Source: Amnibacterium kyonggiense
GTDB taxonomy: Bacteria > Actinomycetota > Actinomycetes > Actinomycetales > Microbacteriaceae
Assembly (NCBI RefSeq): GCF_004364555.1
Contig: NZ_SOAM01000001.1
Coordinates: 248,001-312,000 of the forward strand
Reading direction: 5' to 3'
DNA length: 64,000 nucleotides
Shown here: piece by piece, positions 34,221-42,931 of the stretch
Position numbering within the stretch: the first letter of the stretch is position 1
Layout of the letters: each line of letters begins with the position of its first letter
Made by a program: the position numbers and the translations under genes
Notes under the pieces: generated by a model
Told to the model about the DNA's origin: nothing
Databases searched by the model: none
The model's input: the letters and a program-made list of their open reading frames with translations, nothing else

Positions 34221-35147
34221 TCAGAACTCCCCCACCCAGACCGGCGTCGCGTTCGTCGGGAAGTACCGCTGCCGGATCGCCTCGGACGCCGCCGACGTCG
34301 CGCCCTGCACCGCCTCCATCTGCACCGCGAGCTCGTCGAGGATCTCGTCGATCGGCCGGAACTCGAGCTCCGACCGGATCTGCCCGAGTACGCGCAGGGC
34401 GCGGTCCGAGGTCCCGACCCGCTCGTTGCGCGGCTCGAGCTGGCGGAGGCACGACTCCGCGCGCTGGATCGAGAACAGGATCGACCGCGGGAAGAGGCGG
34501 TCGACGGCGAGGAACTCGGCCGCGTTCTGCGCCGACGGGTTGCCCCGGTACGTGCGGAGGTAGGCCTCGTAGCCGCCGCAGGACCGCAGCAGCGTCGTCC
34601 AGCTCGGCCCGTTGTTGCCGGTGAGGGCGTGCGTCGCGAGCAGCCGGGCGGTCATGTCCGCGCGCTCGAGACTCCGGCCGAGCGTGAAGAACTGCCACAC
34701 GTCGTCGCGGCTCGTGGCGCTCTCGATGATCCCGACGGCGAGCGCGGTGCGCTCCCGGACCCAGTCGAAGAACTCCGAGACCCGCGCGGGGGAGACCTGC
34801 CGCGGCATCCGGGCACGCGTCGTGTTCAGGCACTCCCAGAGCTCGGTGCTGACGATCTCGCGGGCGCGGCGAGCGTTCTCGCGCGCCGCGGTGAGCGAGT
34901 AGGCGATGGAGGCGGGGTGGGTCCGGTCGATGCCGAGGATCGCGAGCACGTCGCCGCGGGCGAGCCTCCCCTCCTCCGCCGGCGCCGACCCCATGACGGA
35001 GAGCAGTGCGCGGCAGGCGGTGTCCTCGTCGACCCACGGGTCCTCGAGGAGGAGCTGGAGGTGCACGTCGAGGATGCGCGCGGTGCCGTCGCCCCGCTCG
35101 ATGTACCGCCCGATCCAGAACAGGCTCTCGGCGATGCGGCTCAGCAC
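34221..35147 (-). CDS. Alpha-E domain protein
   Basis: 308 residues from GTG 35147, overlapping the upstream gene's stop by 7 nt. All-helical: LSRIAESLFWIGRYIERGD at the N terminus and TLGRSLERADMTARLL in the middle are the two internally repeated alpha-E motifs (RxIERAD). Function is unknown experimentally. Iyer, Aravind and co-workers predicted a role with ATP-grasp amidoligases in peptide synthesis or modification. Confidence 0.92.
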   Translation of the reverse strand: MLSRIAESLFWIGRYIERGDGTARILDVHLQLLLEDPWVDEDTACRALLSVMGSAPAEEGRLARGDVLAILGIDRTHPASIAYSLTAARENARRAREIVSTELWECLNTTRARMPRQVSPARVSEFFDWVRERTALAVGIIESATSRDDVWQFFTLGRSLERADMTARLLATHALTGNNGPSWTTLLRSCGGYEAYLRTYRGNPSAQNAAEFLAVDRLFPRSILFSIQRAESCLRQLEPRNERVGTSDRALRVLGQIRSELEFRPIDEILDELAVQMEAVQGATSAASEAIRQRYFPTNATPVWVGEF

Positions 35148-36850
35148 GGGGCGCTCCGGTCGATGCCGCTCGCGGTGGTCTCGAGGCTCGCTCCGCTCGC
35201 ACCTCGACCAGCCGAGCGGGCCGACTGCTGCTGCTGCTGTTGCTGCTCGCCCGTGTCGTCCACCGCGTCGAGCGGCGCGTGGTCGGGCTCGTGGGAGGTC
35301 GGCACGGCGCGCTCCTCGCGGTCGTGGGACGCCTGCCCGCGCACGATCGCGCCGACGGAGCGCTCGGTCGGCGCGGGGTCCGACCCGATCACCCAGGTGT
35401 CCTTCGAGCCGCCGCCCTGGCTCGAGTTCACGACGAGCTGCCCCTCCGGCAGCGCGACCCGCGTCAGGCCGCCCGGCAGCACCCACACGTCGCGGCCGTC
35501 GTTCACGGCGAACGGGCGCAGGTCCGCGTGCCGCGGCCGGACGCCGTCCTCGACGAGCGTCGGGATCGTCGACAGCTGGACGACCGGCTGCGCGATCCAG
35601 CCGCGCGGATCCTCGATCAGGCGCCGGCGGAGGTCGTCGAGCTGCGACCGCGTCGCCTTCGGGCCGACGACGAGGCCCTTGCCGCCCGACCCGTCGACCG
35701 GCTTCACGACGAGCTCGTCGAGCCGGTCGAGCACCTCCTCGAGGGCGCCCGGGTCCTCGAGCCGCCACGTGTCGACGTTCTTCAGCTTCGGCTCCTCGCC
35801 GAGGTAGTAGCGGATGAGGTCCGGCAGGTACGTGTACACGAGCTTGTCGTCGGCGACGCCGTTCCCGACCGCGTTGGCGATCGTGACGTTGCCGAGGCGG
35901 GCCGCGAGCATCAGACCGGGGGAGCCGAGCAGCGAGTCGGCCCGGAACTGCAGCGGGTCGAGGAACTCGTCGTCGACGCGGCGGTAGATGACGTCGACCC
36001 GGGTCGGGCCCGCCGTCGTCCGCATCCAGACCCGCCCACCGGAGCAGAAGAGGTCGCGGCCCTCCACGAGCTCGACGCCCATCAGCCGCGCGAGGAGGGT
36101 GTGCTCGAAGTAGGCGGAGTTGTACACGCCCGGGGTGAGCACCACGACCGTCGGATCGTCGATGCCCGGGGGAGCGGCGGACCGGAGCGCCTGCAGGAGC
36201 CGGCGCGGGTACTCCCCGACCGGGCGGATGCGCATCTGCACGAACAGCTCCGGCAGGGTCTGCGCCATGACCCGGCGGTTGGAGATCACGTAGCTGACGC
36301 CGGACGGGACGCGCACGTTGTCCTCGAGCACCCGCCACTCGCCGTGCTCGTCGCGGATCAGGTCGATGCCGGACACCTGGATCCGCACGCCGTTCGCCGG
36401 CACGATCCCCGCGGCCTGCCGGTGGAAGTGGGAGGAGGAGCTGATCAGCCCCGCGGGGATCACCCCGTCGCGCACGGCCGCCTGCGGGCCGTAGACGTCG
36501 GCGAGGAACGCCTCGAGGGCCGTGACCCGCTGCTGGACGCCGGCCTCCACGAAGGCCCAGTCGTCCGCCTCGATCACGCGCGGCACCGCGTCGAGCGGGA
36601 ACGGCCGCTCCTCGCCGGCGAAGTCGAACGTGACGCCCTGCGCGAGGTAGGAGTCGGCGAGCGCCGCGGTCCTCCCCCGCAGCTCGGCCTGCGTCATCGA
36701 CGCGAGTGCCGAGTGCACCTCCTTGTACGGCGCCCGCGGCACCGCGTCGGCGGTCGTCATCGGCAGATCCGCGAACATCTCGTCGAACGGGGCCGCACCC
36801 GGCGCCGGCGGCGTCGCCGTGCGCGCGTATCCGTCGAAGAGGTCCGCCAT
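35141..36850 (-). CDS. Circularly permuted ATP-grasp protein with aberrant C-terminal tail
   Basis: 569 residues from ATG 36850; TACGCT lies 6 nt upstream. The conserved part (about 1-500) contains APYKEVHSAL, NVRVPSGVSYVISNRR, DDKLVYTYLPDLI, VVKPVDGSGGKGLVVG (ATP-binding loop), WIAQPVVQLSTIPTLV and VNSSQGGGSKDTWV, as in CP_ATPgrasp proteins linked to alpha-E. It should form an amide bond using ATP. The last about 60 residues are odd: a charged stretch, a run of seven Gln (codons at 35226-35247), and sequence encoded by the 35-bp dispersed repeat (35176-35210). The tail was probably reshaped by repeat insertion and triplet expansion. Confidence 0.88.
   Translation of the reverse strand: MADLFDGYARTATPPAPGAAPFDEMFADLPMTTADAVPRAPYKEVHSALASMTQAELRGRTAALADSYLAQGVTFDFAGEERPFPLDAVPRVIEADDWAFVEAGVQQRVTALEAFLADVYGPQAAVRDGVIPAGLISSSSHFHRQAAGIVPANGVRIQVSGIDLIRDEHGEWRVLEDNVRVPSGVSYVISNRRVMAQTLPELFVQMRIRPVGEYPRRLLQALRSAAPPGIDDPTVVVLTPGVYNSAYFEHTLLARLMGVELVEGRDLFCSGGRVWMRTTAGPTRVDVIYRRVDDEFLDPLQFRADSLLGSPGLMLAARLGNVTIANAVGNGVADDKLVYTYLPDLIRYYLGEEPKLKNVDTWRLEDPGALEEVLDRLDELVVKPVDGSGGKGLVVGPKATRSQLDDLRRRLIEDPRGWIAQPVVQLSTIPTLVEDGVRPRHADLRPFAVNDGRDVWVLPGGLTRVALPEGQLVVNSSQGGGSKDTWVIGSDPAPTERSVGAIVRGQASHDREERAVPTSHEPDHAPLDAVDDTGEQQQQQQQSARSAGRGASGASLETTASGIDRSAPC
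35176..35210. repeat. Dispersed 35-bp palindromic repeat, copy 2 (inside coding sequence)
   Basis: The same palindrome as at 5104 and 42965, here lying within the 3' end of the ATP-grasp gene and translated in frame (GASLETTASG region on the minus strand). Confidence 0.85.
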
Positions 36851-36856
36851 TCCCGA

Positions 36857-36961
36857 AGCGTAACCAGGGCGGTGTTCCGGGCTTGTTACGGGATCCGACC
36901 CGTGCGCATCCCGCGCGGACGGCCGTCGTGCCGGGGCGACGAGCCTCCGCTCCCCTACGAT
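36857..36961. promoter_or_regulatory. Divergent leaderless promoters
   Basis: TACGCT on the minus strand (36862-36857) is 6 nt from ATG 36850. TACGAT on the plus strand (36956-36961) is 6 nt from ATG 36968. The 117-bp gap therefore carries two promoters for the ATP-grasp operon and the kinase-like pair. Confidence 0.55.
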
Positions 36962-36967
36962 CGCGCC

Positions 36968-38143
36968 ATGTCCGGCCCGCCGTGGACCGCGCGCCGCGCG
37001 CTGTCGGACGGGCTGCGCGCAGCAGGGCTCTGGTACGGGTCCACCGCGCTCGTCCTCGCGTGGACGACGACCGCCCTGATCCACGGATCGCCGTCGACGC
37101 TCGGCCTCCTCGCCGTCACCGCCGCGGTCGTCGCCCTCGGGGGCCTCGTGTTCGTGCTCCCCGCGCCGCCGCGGGTGGGCGCGGTCGTCGTGCTCGCGGC
37201 CGTCGTCGTCATGGCCGCCGGCTTCACCGCGACCCTCGTCGTGGTCGCGCGGTCCCCCCTCCCGCCCGGCTCGACCGCCGGGTTCCCGCTCTCGCCGGTG
37301 AAGACCGCGATGCTCGCGTTCGCCGTGAACGCCGGGCGTCGACGGGCGCCGCTGCTCGCCGGCGCGGCGCTCGCCGTCGTCGTCGAGACGGTGTGCGCGG
37401 TCCTCGGCCCCGCGCTCGGCGTGCCCTGGGCCTTCGATCTGCCGGAGGCGGCGACGCTCGCGCTCGTCGCGCTCGCGTCCTCCGGGTTCCTCATCGCGGG
37501 GCGCCGGACGGAGCAGCCGCGCCGCGCCTCGAAGGCCGCGGCGTTCGAGGAGGCGCTGACCCGCACGCGGTCGATCGCCCGGTCGCGCGCCGCCGCGGTG
37601 GTGCACGACACGGTCCTCGGCGATCTGGCGGCGGTCGCCGCCGTCGGCCCGGGCCGGCTGACGCCCGCGGCCGCGCGGCGGCTGGGGGGCACCCTCGAGC
37701 TGCTGGCATCGCCCGACTGGGCCGCACCCGCCGGCGGCGAGCCCGCGGCGGTCGGCGGGCCGGTCCTCGCCGCGATCGAGCGCACCGAGGCCGCCGGGCT
37801 GTCCGTGCGCCTCGACGGGGAGCTCGCGGAGCTCGGCGGTCTCGCGCCGGACGTCGAGGCGGCGCTGGCCGCGGCCGTCGAGCAGTGCCTCGTGAACACG
37901 CGGACCCACGCGGGCACCGACGTCGCGGACGTCACCGTGCTCGCCGACCGCGACGGCCTGACGGTGATGGTCGCCGACTCCGGCAGCGGCTTCGACCCCG
38001 AGGCGGTCGACCGCGACCGGCTCGGCATCAGCACGGCGGTGCGGGCCCGGGTCGAGGAGGTCGGCGGCGCCGTGCGGGTGTTCGCGCAGCCCGGGGTGGG
38101 CACCACCGTGCTGCTGACCGTGCCGAAGGGGGGCGCGGCATGA
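36968..38143 (+). CDS. Membrane histidine-kinase-like protein (NarL-type)
   Basis: 391 residues. Five or six hydrophobic segments occupy about 18-180. H213 in AAVVHDTVLGDLAAVAA matches the phospho-accepting site of HisKA_3-type kinases. A C-terminal HATPase domain has AVEQCLVNTRTHAG (N box, with N replaced in context), VADSGSGFDPEAV (G1) and GTTVLLTVP (G2). No response regulator is adjacent. Instead the start of a second, ATPase-less membrane protein overlaps its stop. Confidence 0.78.
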   Translation: MSGPPWTARRALSDGLRAAGLWYGSTALVLAWTTTALIHGSPSTLGLLAVTAAVVALGGLVFVLPAPPRVGAVVVLAAVVVMAAGFTATLVVVARSPLPPGSTAGFPLSPVKTAMLAFAVNAGRRRAPLLAGAALAVVVETVCAVLGPALGVPWAFDLPEAATLALVALASSGFLIAGRRTEQPRRASKAAAFEEALTRTRSIARSRAAAVVHDTVLGDLAAVAAVGPGRLTPAAARRLGGTLELLASPDWAAPAGGEPAAVGGPVLAAIERTEAAGLSVRLDGELAELGGLAPDVEAALAAAVEQCLVNTRTHAGTDVADVTVLADRDGLTVMVADSGSGFDPEAVDRDRLGISTAVRARVEEVGGAVRVFAQPGVGTTVLLTVPKGGAA

Positions 38144-39210
38144 GCCTCGCCGCGCGCGAACCGCTGCTGCTGGGCGCTCCGGCCCCCGTCCTCGCCGGCG
38201 GCGGCGCCGCGCTCGCCGTCGCCACCGCGGTCGCCGAGACCGTGCTCGGCCGCGCACAGGTCGCCTCCTGGCCCGTCGAGGCGGCCGCGCTCGCGGTCCT
38301 CGTCGCGGCCGGCGTCGTCGTGGTGGTGCAGGCGAGCCCGTTCCGCGCGCCGTTCCGCGCGCGGTCCCACGTCGCGGTGCTCGGTCTCGTGCTCGCCGCT
38401 GCCGTGCTCGACGAGCTCGCGCAGATCGGCAGGGACGTCCTCATCCACGACGACTGGGGCCTCGTCGTCGTGCCGGTGTTCCTCCTGGTCCTCGCGACCC
38501 TCCGGCCGCCGCGGGAGGTGCTCACCGGCGGGCTCGCCGCGGTCGCGGTCGTCGCGGCGACCGTGCTGGCGCTCTCGCCGTTCCTCGCCGGGCCGCTCCC
38601 GGCGCCCGCACGGGTCGGGATCGCGGTGACGCAGGTGCTGCCGCCGGCCCTGGCCGCAGCGGCGCTCGCGAGGACGACGCTCCGCGCGCTGGTCGGGCGC
38701 CGGGCACCGGCGCCCGAGACGCCGGACCCGACGCTGTCGGTGCAGCAGGAGGCCGTCGCGCGGCTCGAGGCGGAGGCGATCCCGCTCCTCACGGCGGTCG
38801 CCGCCGCGGGCGCGGCGACCGCGGGGCAGGCGGACCGGGCGCGCGCGATCATGGCGGAGCTCCGCGCCGCGCTCGTCGCCGACCTCGCGCGGGGCTGGCT
38901 CGCGGAGGCCGGCTTCGCGGTCGACGACCCGGACGGCTACGGCGAGCGGATGACCGCCGAGCAGCGCACCGCGCTCCGCACGACCGTCGCGAGCCTCCCG
39001 CTCGCAGACTTCGAGCGGCCGGGCACGGCATCAGCCCGCGGCCAGGACCGGGAGGCGGTCCTGGTGCTCGACCTCCCGGTCGCCGCGCGCCCGCGGCGGA
39101 CGCGGGTCGCGCCTCTCGTCCCCCTGCTCCGCACGGCGTTCGGGCGCGCGGACGTGCGCATCGACGACGAGCGGGTAGTGGTCGAGGTGGGGTTCTCGGT
39201 CGCGCGCTGA
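38140..39210 (+). CDS. Membrane partner protein of the kinase-like gene
   Basis: 356 residues from ATG 38140 overlapping the upstream stop (ATGA). About six N-terminal hydrophobic segments (about 15-200) precede a cytoplasmic helical region (VQQEAVARLEAEAIPLLTAV) and a small alpha/beta C-terminal part (EAVLVLDLPVAARPRR ... VVVEVGFSVAR). The layout mirrors the preceding kinase, but I see no His site and no G boxes. It may be a pseudokinase-like partner forming a heteromer; no family recognised. Confidence 0.65.
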   Translation: MSLAAREPLLLGAPAPVLAGGGAALAVATAVAETVLGRAQVASWPVEAAALAVLVAAGVVVVVQASPFRAPFRARSHVAVLGLVLAAAVLDELAQIGRDVLIHDDWGLVVVPVFLLVLATLRPPREVLTGGLAAVAVVAATVLALSPFLAGPLPAPARVGIAVTQVLPPALAAAALARTTLRALVGRRAPAPETPDPTLSVQQEAVARLEAEAIPLLTAVAAAGAATAGQADRARAIMAELRAALVADLARGWLAEAGFAVDDPDGYGERMTAEQRTALRTTVASLPLADFERPGTASARGQDREAVLVLDLPVAARPRRTRVAPLVPLLRTAFGRADVRIDDERVVVEVGFSVAR

Positions 39211-39232
39211 GCGCCGTCGCCGGGTCCCGGGT

Positions 39233-40642
39233 TCAGGAGGCGGTCGCCTCCGCCGGCGTCCGCGCCGCGGACGGCTCCGCGCCCGGGGCCGGCACCACCC
39301 GCGGCAGCCGCAGCTCGAGCACCGCTCCCGGCAGGTCGCCGGGCCCGCCGTCCACGCAGGCGAGCGAGCCGCCGTGCGCCTCCGCCAGGCCGCGCGCGAT
39401 GGGCAGGCCGAGCCCGGCGCCGCCGCGCGCCGCGGACCGCGCCGGGTCGAGGCGCACCATGCGGTCGAAGACCGCCTCGCGCGACGCTGCCGGGATGCCC
39501 GGCCCGTCGTCGGAGACCCGCACGACGGCGTCGCCGCCGTCGATCCGGGCGTGCAGCCGCACGCGTCGGGCGCCGGCGGCGCCGGCGTTCGCGATGAGGT
39601 TCGCGAGGACCTGATCGATGCGGCCCGCGTCGACCGCGACCGTCGCGTCGTCGCCCGACACCTCGACGGTCGGGGCGTCCCGCCGCGGCGCCGTGCGCTC
39701 CGCCGCGTCGACCAGCAGGTCGTGCACCGAGCGCGGTCGTGCGTCGATAGTCAGGTCGCCGAGCCGGGAGACGAGGAGGAGGTCCTCCACGAGCCGGCCC
39801 GCGCGGCGCGTCTCCCGCACCAGCTGCACGAGCACCCGGTCGCGGTCGGCGTCGTCGAGCGGCTCGCGGATGAGGCGCTCCGCTCCCGCGGACACGGCCG
39901 CCAGGGGCGTCCGCAGCTCGTGCGAGGCGTCGGAGAGGAAGCGCCCGAGGCGGTCGGCGGACTCCTCCGCGCGGCGCTCCGCGCCCTCCAGCTCCTCGAG
40001 CATCGCGTCGAACTGGCTCGCGGCCCGGCCGAGGTCGCTGGCGGGATCCTGCGGGTCGAGGCGTCGGCCGCGTCCGCCCGCCGCGGTCTCGGTCGCCGCG
40101 CGAGTGAGCTCGTCGAGCGGTCGCATCGCGCGACGCAGCACGAGCGGCAGCAGCGCCGCGGCGAGCGCGATCGCGACGACGCTGGCGATGGCCATGATCA
40201 GGCGGAACCGCGCGAGCTCGGCCTCGATCTGCCCGCTGTCGGTCTCGAGCTTCAGCGTGACGCCGGGACGGAGGGTCTCCCTCGCGACGAGCTTCCCGCC
40301 CTCCTGGGTGATCGCTGCGGCGGGGGTCGTCGCCTCCGGCGGCTTCGGCGGCCTGCCGGTCGGACGCTGCCCGGGCTGCGGTGTGCCGATGACGGTGTCC
40401 CCGGACGGGTACTCGATGCTCGCCTCGATGCCGGGCATGCTCAGGCGGTCCGCCAGCTTCTGGTCGGAGAGGCCGGTGAGCGCGGTGGCCAGCGAGGCGA
40501 CGGACTCGAGTCGCTGCCGCTGCTCCGCCTTCAGCACGGTCCCGAGCGCGAGGTCGACGCTCACCCCGACGACGAGCAGCAGCAGGGCGAGGACCGAGAC
40601 CGACCAGAGGACGACGCGGCGCCGGAGGGACGGCGTCCTCAC
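39233..40642 (-). CDS. Sensor histidine kinase (OmpR-type two-component system)
   Basis: 469 residues from GTG 40642 overlapping the regulator's stop (GTGA). Two transmembrane helices (about 9-31 and 165-187) enclose an extracytoplasmic domain with a Pro-rich stretch (PTGRPPKPPEATTP). HAMP, then FLSDASHELRTPLAAVSAG (phospho-accepting His), NLIANAGAAG (N box), VSDDGPGIPAA (G1) and GGAGLGLPIARG (G2). It would phosphorylate the co-transcribed response regulator. The stimulus is unknown. Confidence 0.95.
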   Translation of the reverse strand: MRTPSLRRRVVLWSVSVLALLLLVVGVSVDLALGTVLKAEQRQRLESVASLATALTGLSDQKLADRLSMPGIEASIEYPSGDTVIGTPQPGQRPTGRPPKPPEATTPAAAITQEGGKLVARETLRPGVTLKLETDSGQIEAELARFRLIMAIASVVAIALAAALLPLVLRRAMRPLDELTRAATETAAGGRGRRLDPQDPASDLGRAASQFDAMLEELEGAERRAEESADRLGRFLSDASHELRTPLAAVSAGAERLIREPLDDADRDRVLVQLVRETRRAGRLVEDLLLVSRLGDLTIDARPRSVHDLLVDAAERTAPRRDAPTVEVSGDDATVAVDAGRIDQVLANLIANAGAAGARRVRLHARIDGGDAVVRVSDDGPGIPAASREAVFDRMVRLDPARSAARGGAGLGLPIARGLAEAHGGSLACVDGGPGDLPGAVLELRLPRVVPAPGAEPSAARTPAEATAS

Positions 40643-41331
40643 GCCGCCTCCGCCCGGTCGATCGGCCGCAGCACGTAGCCGAAGCCGCGGACCGTGTGGA
40701 GGACGCGGGGGCCGTGCTCCTCGAGCTTGCGCCGGAGGGCGCTCACGTGCACCTCGACGAGGTTCGCGTCGTAGTCGTCGTAGCCCCACACCTGGGTGAG
40801 CAGCTGCGTCTTCGAGAGGATCCGGCCGCGCTCGCGGGCGAGGTAGCCGAGCAGGCGGTACTCCGTCGCGGTGAGGTCGAGGACGACGCCGCCGCGGACG
40901 ACCTCCGCGCTCTGCTCGTCGATGACGAGGTCGCCGAGCTCCATCGTGGCCGGCACCCGACCCAGGCGGCGCAGGACGACCCGCACCCGGGCGATCAGCT
41001 CCTCGACGATGAAGGGCTTGACGATGTAGTCGTCCGCGCCCGTACCGAAGCCGGCGAGCCGGTCCGCGCCGCTGTCCCGCGCCGTGAGGAAGATCACCGG
41101 CACGTCGCGGTCGCGGCGGAGCGAGCGCGCGAGCCGGAGGCCGTCGACGGGTCCGGGCAGCATCACGTCGAGCAGGGCGAGGTCGGGCCGGAAGTCAGTG
41201 GCGATCCGGGCGACGTCCGTGCCGTCGGGGAGCGCGTGGACGGAGAACCCGGCGCGCTCGAGCGCGGCGGCGACGGATTCGCGGATGAGGGCGTCGTCCT
41301 CGACGACGAGCACGCGGGCGGGGGAGGGCAT
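40639..41331 (-). CDS. OmpR-family response regulator
   Basis: 230 residues from ATG 41331. Receiver domain with acidic pair E11/D12-D13, phospho-acceptor D55, T83 and K105. C-terminal winged helix with LTATEYRLLGYLARERGRILSK, VHVSALRRKL and VRGFGYVLRP. Likely binds the three tandem CTGAA direct-repeat pairs upstream (41355-41450), controlling both its own operon and the divergent secreted-protein gene. Confidence 0.96.
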   Translation of the reverse strand: MPSPARVLVVEDDALIRESVAAALERAGFSVHALPDGTDVARIATDFRPDLALLDVMLPGPVDGLRLARSLRRDRDVPVIFLTARDSGADRLAGFGTGADDYIVKPFIVEELIARVRVVLRRLGRVPATMELGDLVIDEQSAEVVRGGVVLDLTATEYRLLGYLARERGRILSKTQLLTQVWGYDDYDANLVEVHVSALRRKLEEHGPRVLHTVRGFGYVLRPIDRAEAA

Positions 41332-41354
41332 GCGTTCGACCCTGCGGGCCGGCG

Positions 41355-41450
41355 CTGAAGCGGACCTGAAGCGGCGCCGATGAATCGTCTGAGAACGCGG
41401 AGGGTGCTGAACCGGCGCTGAAGACCTCCGGCGCTTCAGGTCCGCTTCAG
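41355..41450. promoter_or_regulatory. Three tandem OmpR-type binding sites
   Basis: Pairs of hexamers spaced exactly 11 bp: CTGAAG 41355 and 41366; CTGAAC 41407 and CTGAAG 41418; CTTCAG 41434 and 41445 (opposite orientation). The first and third pairs form a perfect 19-bp inverted repeat. An 11-bp period is the hallmark of OmpR/PhoB-family dimer sites. They lie between the divergent response-regulator and secreted-protein genes. Confidence 0.8.
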
Positions 41451-41512
41451 AGCCGGGCCGTGTCGTGGATGTCGAGCGGCGCATCGGTCGCTCGACACCG
41501 AAGGAGCACCCC

Positions 41513-42229
41513 ATGAACTCGTTCTTCCGATCGAAGCGCACGGCGATCATCGGCTGCGCGGCCGGTGCGGCCGTGCTCGCGGCCGTCGGCGTCGGCGGCG
41601 CCGCGTTCGCCGACGGCGGCCCGGCGACCCCGTCCACGAGCGCCTCGCAGGGCGCGATGGCGCCGAGCGGCGCACCGAGCGCCCCCTCCGGCGCCCCCTC
41701 CGGCGCGCAGACCGCGCCGTCCGGCGCCCCCGCCGCACCGCCCGCCGGCGGCCCCGCCGGTGGGCCGGCCGCGAAGGGCGGGCCGGCCGGCAAGGGCGGC
41801 CCCGCGGCGAAGCACGAGCCGCACATCGGCGGCGAGGTCCGCTCCGTGGACGGCGACACCGTCACGGTGCAGGACCCGGACGGCTTCACCCGAACCATCC
41901 GCCTCGCGGACGGCGCGACCGTCACGAAGGACGGCGCGACGTCCTCCGTCTCCGCGATCACGAAGGGCGTGCACATCGACGCGACCGGGAAGGTCGACGC
42001 GAACGGCACGACACTCGACGCGACCGCGGTGACGATCGGGCTGCCGACGCCCCCGAAGGGCGGACCGGCGGGCCCCGGCGCCGGCGCGCCGAAGGGAGGG
42101 ACGGCTCCCGCCGCTCCCGCCGCTCCCGCCGCCCCCGCCGCCGGCGGCGGCTCGTCGTCCACCGCGCCGGTCGCGCCCGGGACCGGGCCGTCCTCGACGC
42201 CGTCCGCGTCGACGCCGACCGGTTCCTGA
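41513..42229 (+). CDS. Secreted Gly/Pro/Ala-rich protein with DUF5666-like core
   Basis: 238 residues from ATG 41513 (AAGGAG upstream). Signal peptide 1-about 33 (AAVLAAVGVGGAAFA). Then a low-complexity arm (SGAPSAPSGAPSGAQT and PAGGPAGGPAAKGGPAGKGG), a compact domain (about 100-180) with IGGEVRSVDGDTVTVQDPDG and DGATVTKDG that resembles DUF5666/OB-type folds, and a second Ala/Pro arm. No anchor is seen. Its promoter contains the putative response-regulator sites, so it is a likely target of the divergent two-component system. Confidence 0.75.
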   Translation: MNSFFRSKRTAIIGCAAGAAVLAAVGVGGAAFADGGPATPSTSASQGAMAPSGAPSAPSGAPSGAQTAPSGAPAAPPAGGPAGGPAAKGGPAGKGGPAAKHEPHIGGEVRSVDGDTVTVQDPDGFTRTIRLADGATVTKDGATSSVSAITKGVHIDATGKVDANGTTLDATAVTIGLPTPPKGGPAGPGAGAPKGGTAPAAPAAPAAPAAGGGSSSTAPVAPGTGPSSTPSASTPTGS

Positions 42230-42290
42230 TCCTCGGCGTCGGGACCCTTCGTACGATGGGTCCCGACGCGGACGGAGGCCTCCGACGACC

Positions 42291-42908
42291 ATGAGCTCGC
42301 GAAGCAGGGACTTCTGGGAGGGCCGCTACCGCACCGCCGCCGAGGCGGGCACGAGCCTCTGGGGCGACGCGCCGAACGGCTGGATCGCCGAGCGGGTCGC
42401 CGGGCTCGCGCCCGGCGTCGCCGTCGACATCGGAGCCGGGGAGGGCCGCAACGCGCTCGCGCTCGCCCGGCGCGGCTGGCGGGTCATCGCGACCGACTTC
42501 TCGCCCGCCGCCGTCGAGGGCATGCGGGCCGCCGGGGCCGGGCTCCCCCTCGAGGCGGTCGAGGCGGACGCGACGACCTGGACGGCGCCGGAGCCCGCCG
42601 ACCTCGCGGTGCTCTGCTACCTGCAGCTGCGGCCCGAGGGGCTGGCCGCGGCGATCGCCCGCGCCGCCGAGTCGCTCGCACCGGGCGGGGTGCTGCTCGG
42701 CATCTGGCACGACCGGGAGGACGTCGAGCGCGGCCTCGCCGGGACGATGGATCCCGCGATCCGGACCACCCCGGACGAGACGCGGGCCGCCGCGGAGGCA
42801 GCCGGTCTCGTCGTCGAGCTGTCCGGGCGCCGCGACCGGGAGACCGCAGCGGGGCTCGCCTGCGACTGCCTCCTCATCGCCCGGAGGCCCGTGGACCACA
42901 CCGGTTGA
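42291..42908 (+). CDS. Class I SAM-dependent methyltransferase
   Basis: 205 residues with GGAGG upstream. Starts RDFWEGRYRTAAEAGTSLWG, typical of TehB/UbiE-like small methyltransferases. VAVDIGAGEGRNALALARRG is motif I (SAM), VIATDFSPAAVEG the following acidic strand, and LAVLCYLQLRPE motif II/III. Substrate unknown; related proteins detoxify tellurite or thiopurines. Confidence 0.88.
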   Translation: MSSRSRDFWEGRYRTAAEAGTSLWGDAPNGWIAERVAGLAPGVAVDIGAGEGRNALALARRGWRVIATDFSPAAVEGMRAAGAGLPLEAVEADATTWTAPEPADLAVLCYLQLRPEGLAAAIARAAESLAPGGVLLGIWHDREDVERGLAGTMDPAIRTTPDETRAAAEAAGLVVELSGRRDRETAAGLACDCLLIARRPVDHTG

Positions 42909-42931
42909 GCCGGGCGCCCCGCGCCCGCGCC

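Noticed and set aside
35226-35247. CAG/CTG run as sequencing artefact
   Set aside because: It is kept as real: the frame is maintained and one TTG interrupts the CTG series, which is not typical of polymerase slippage during sequencing.
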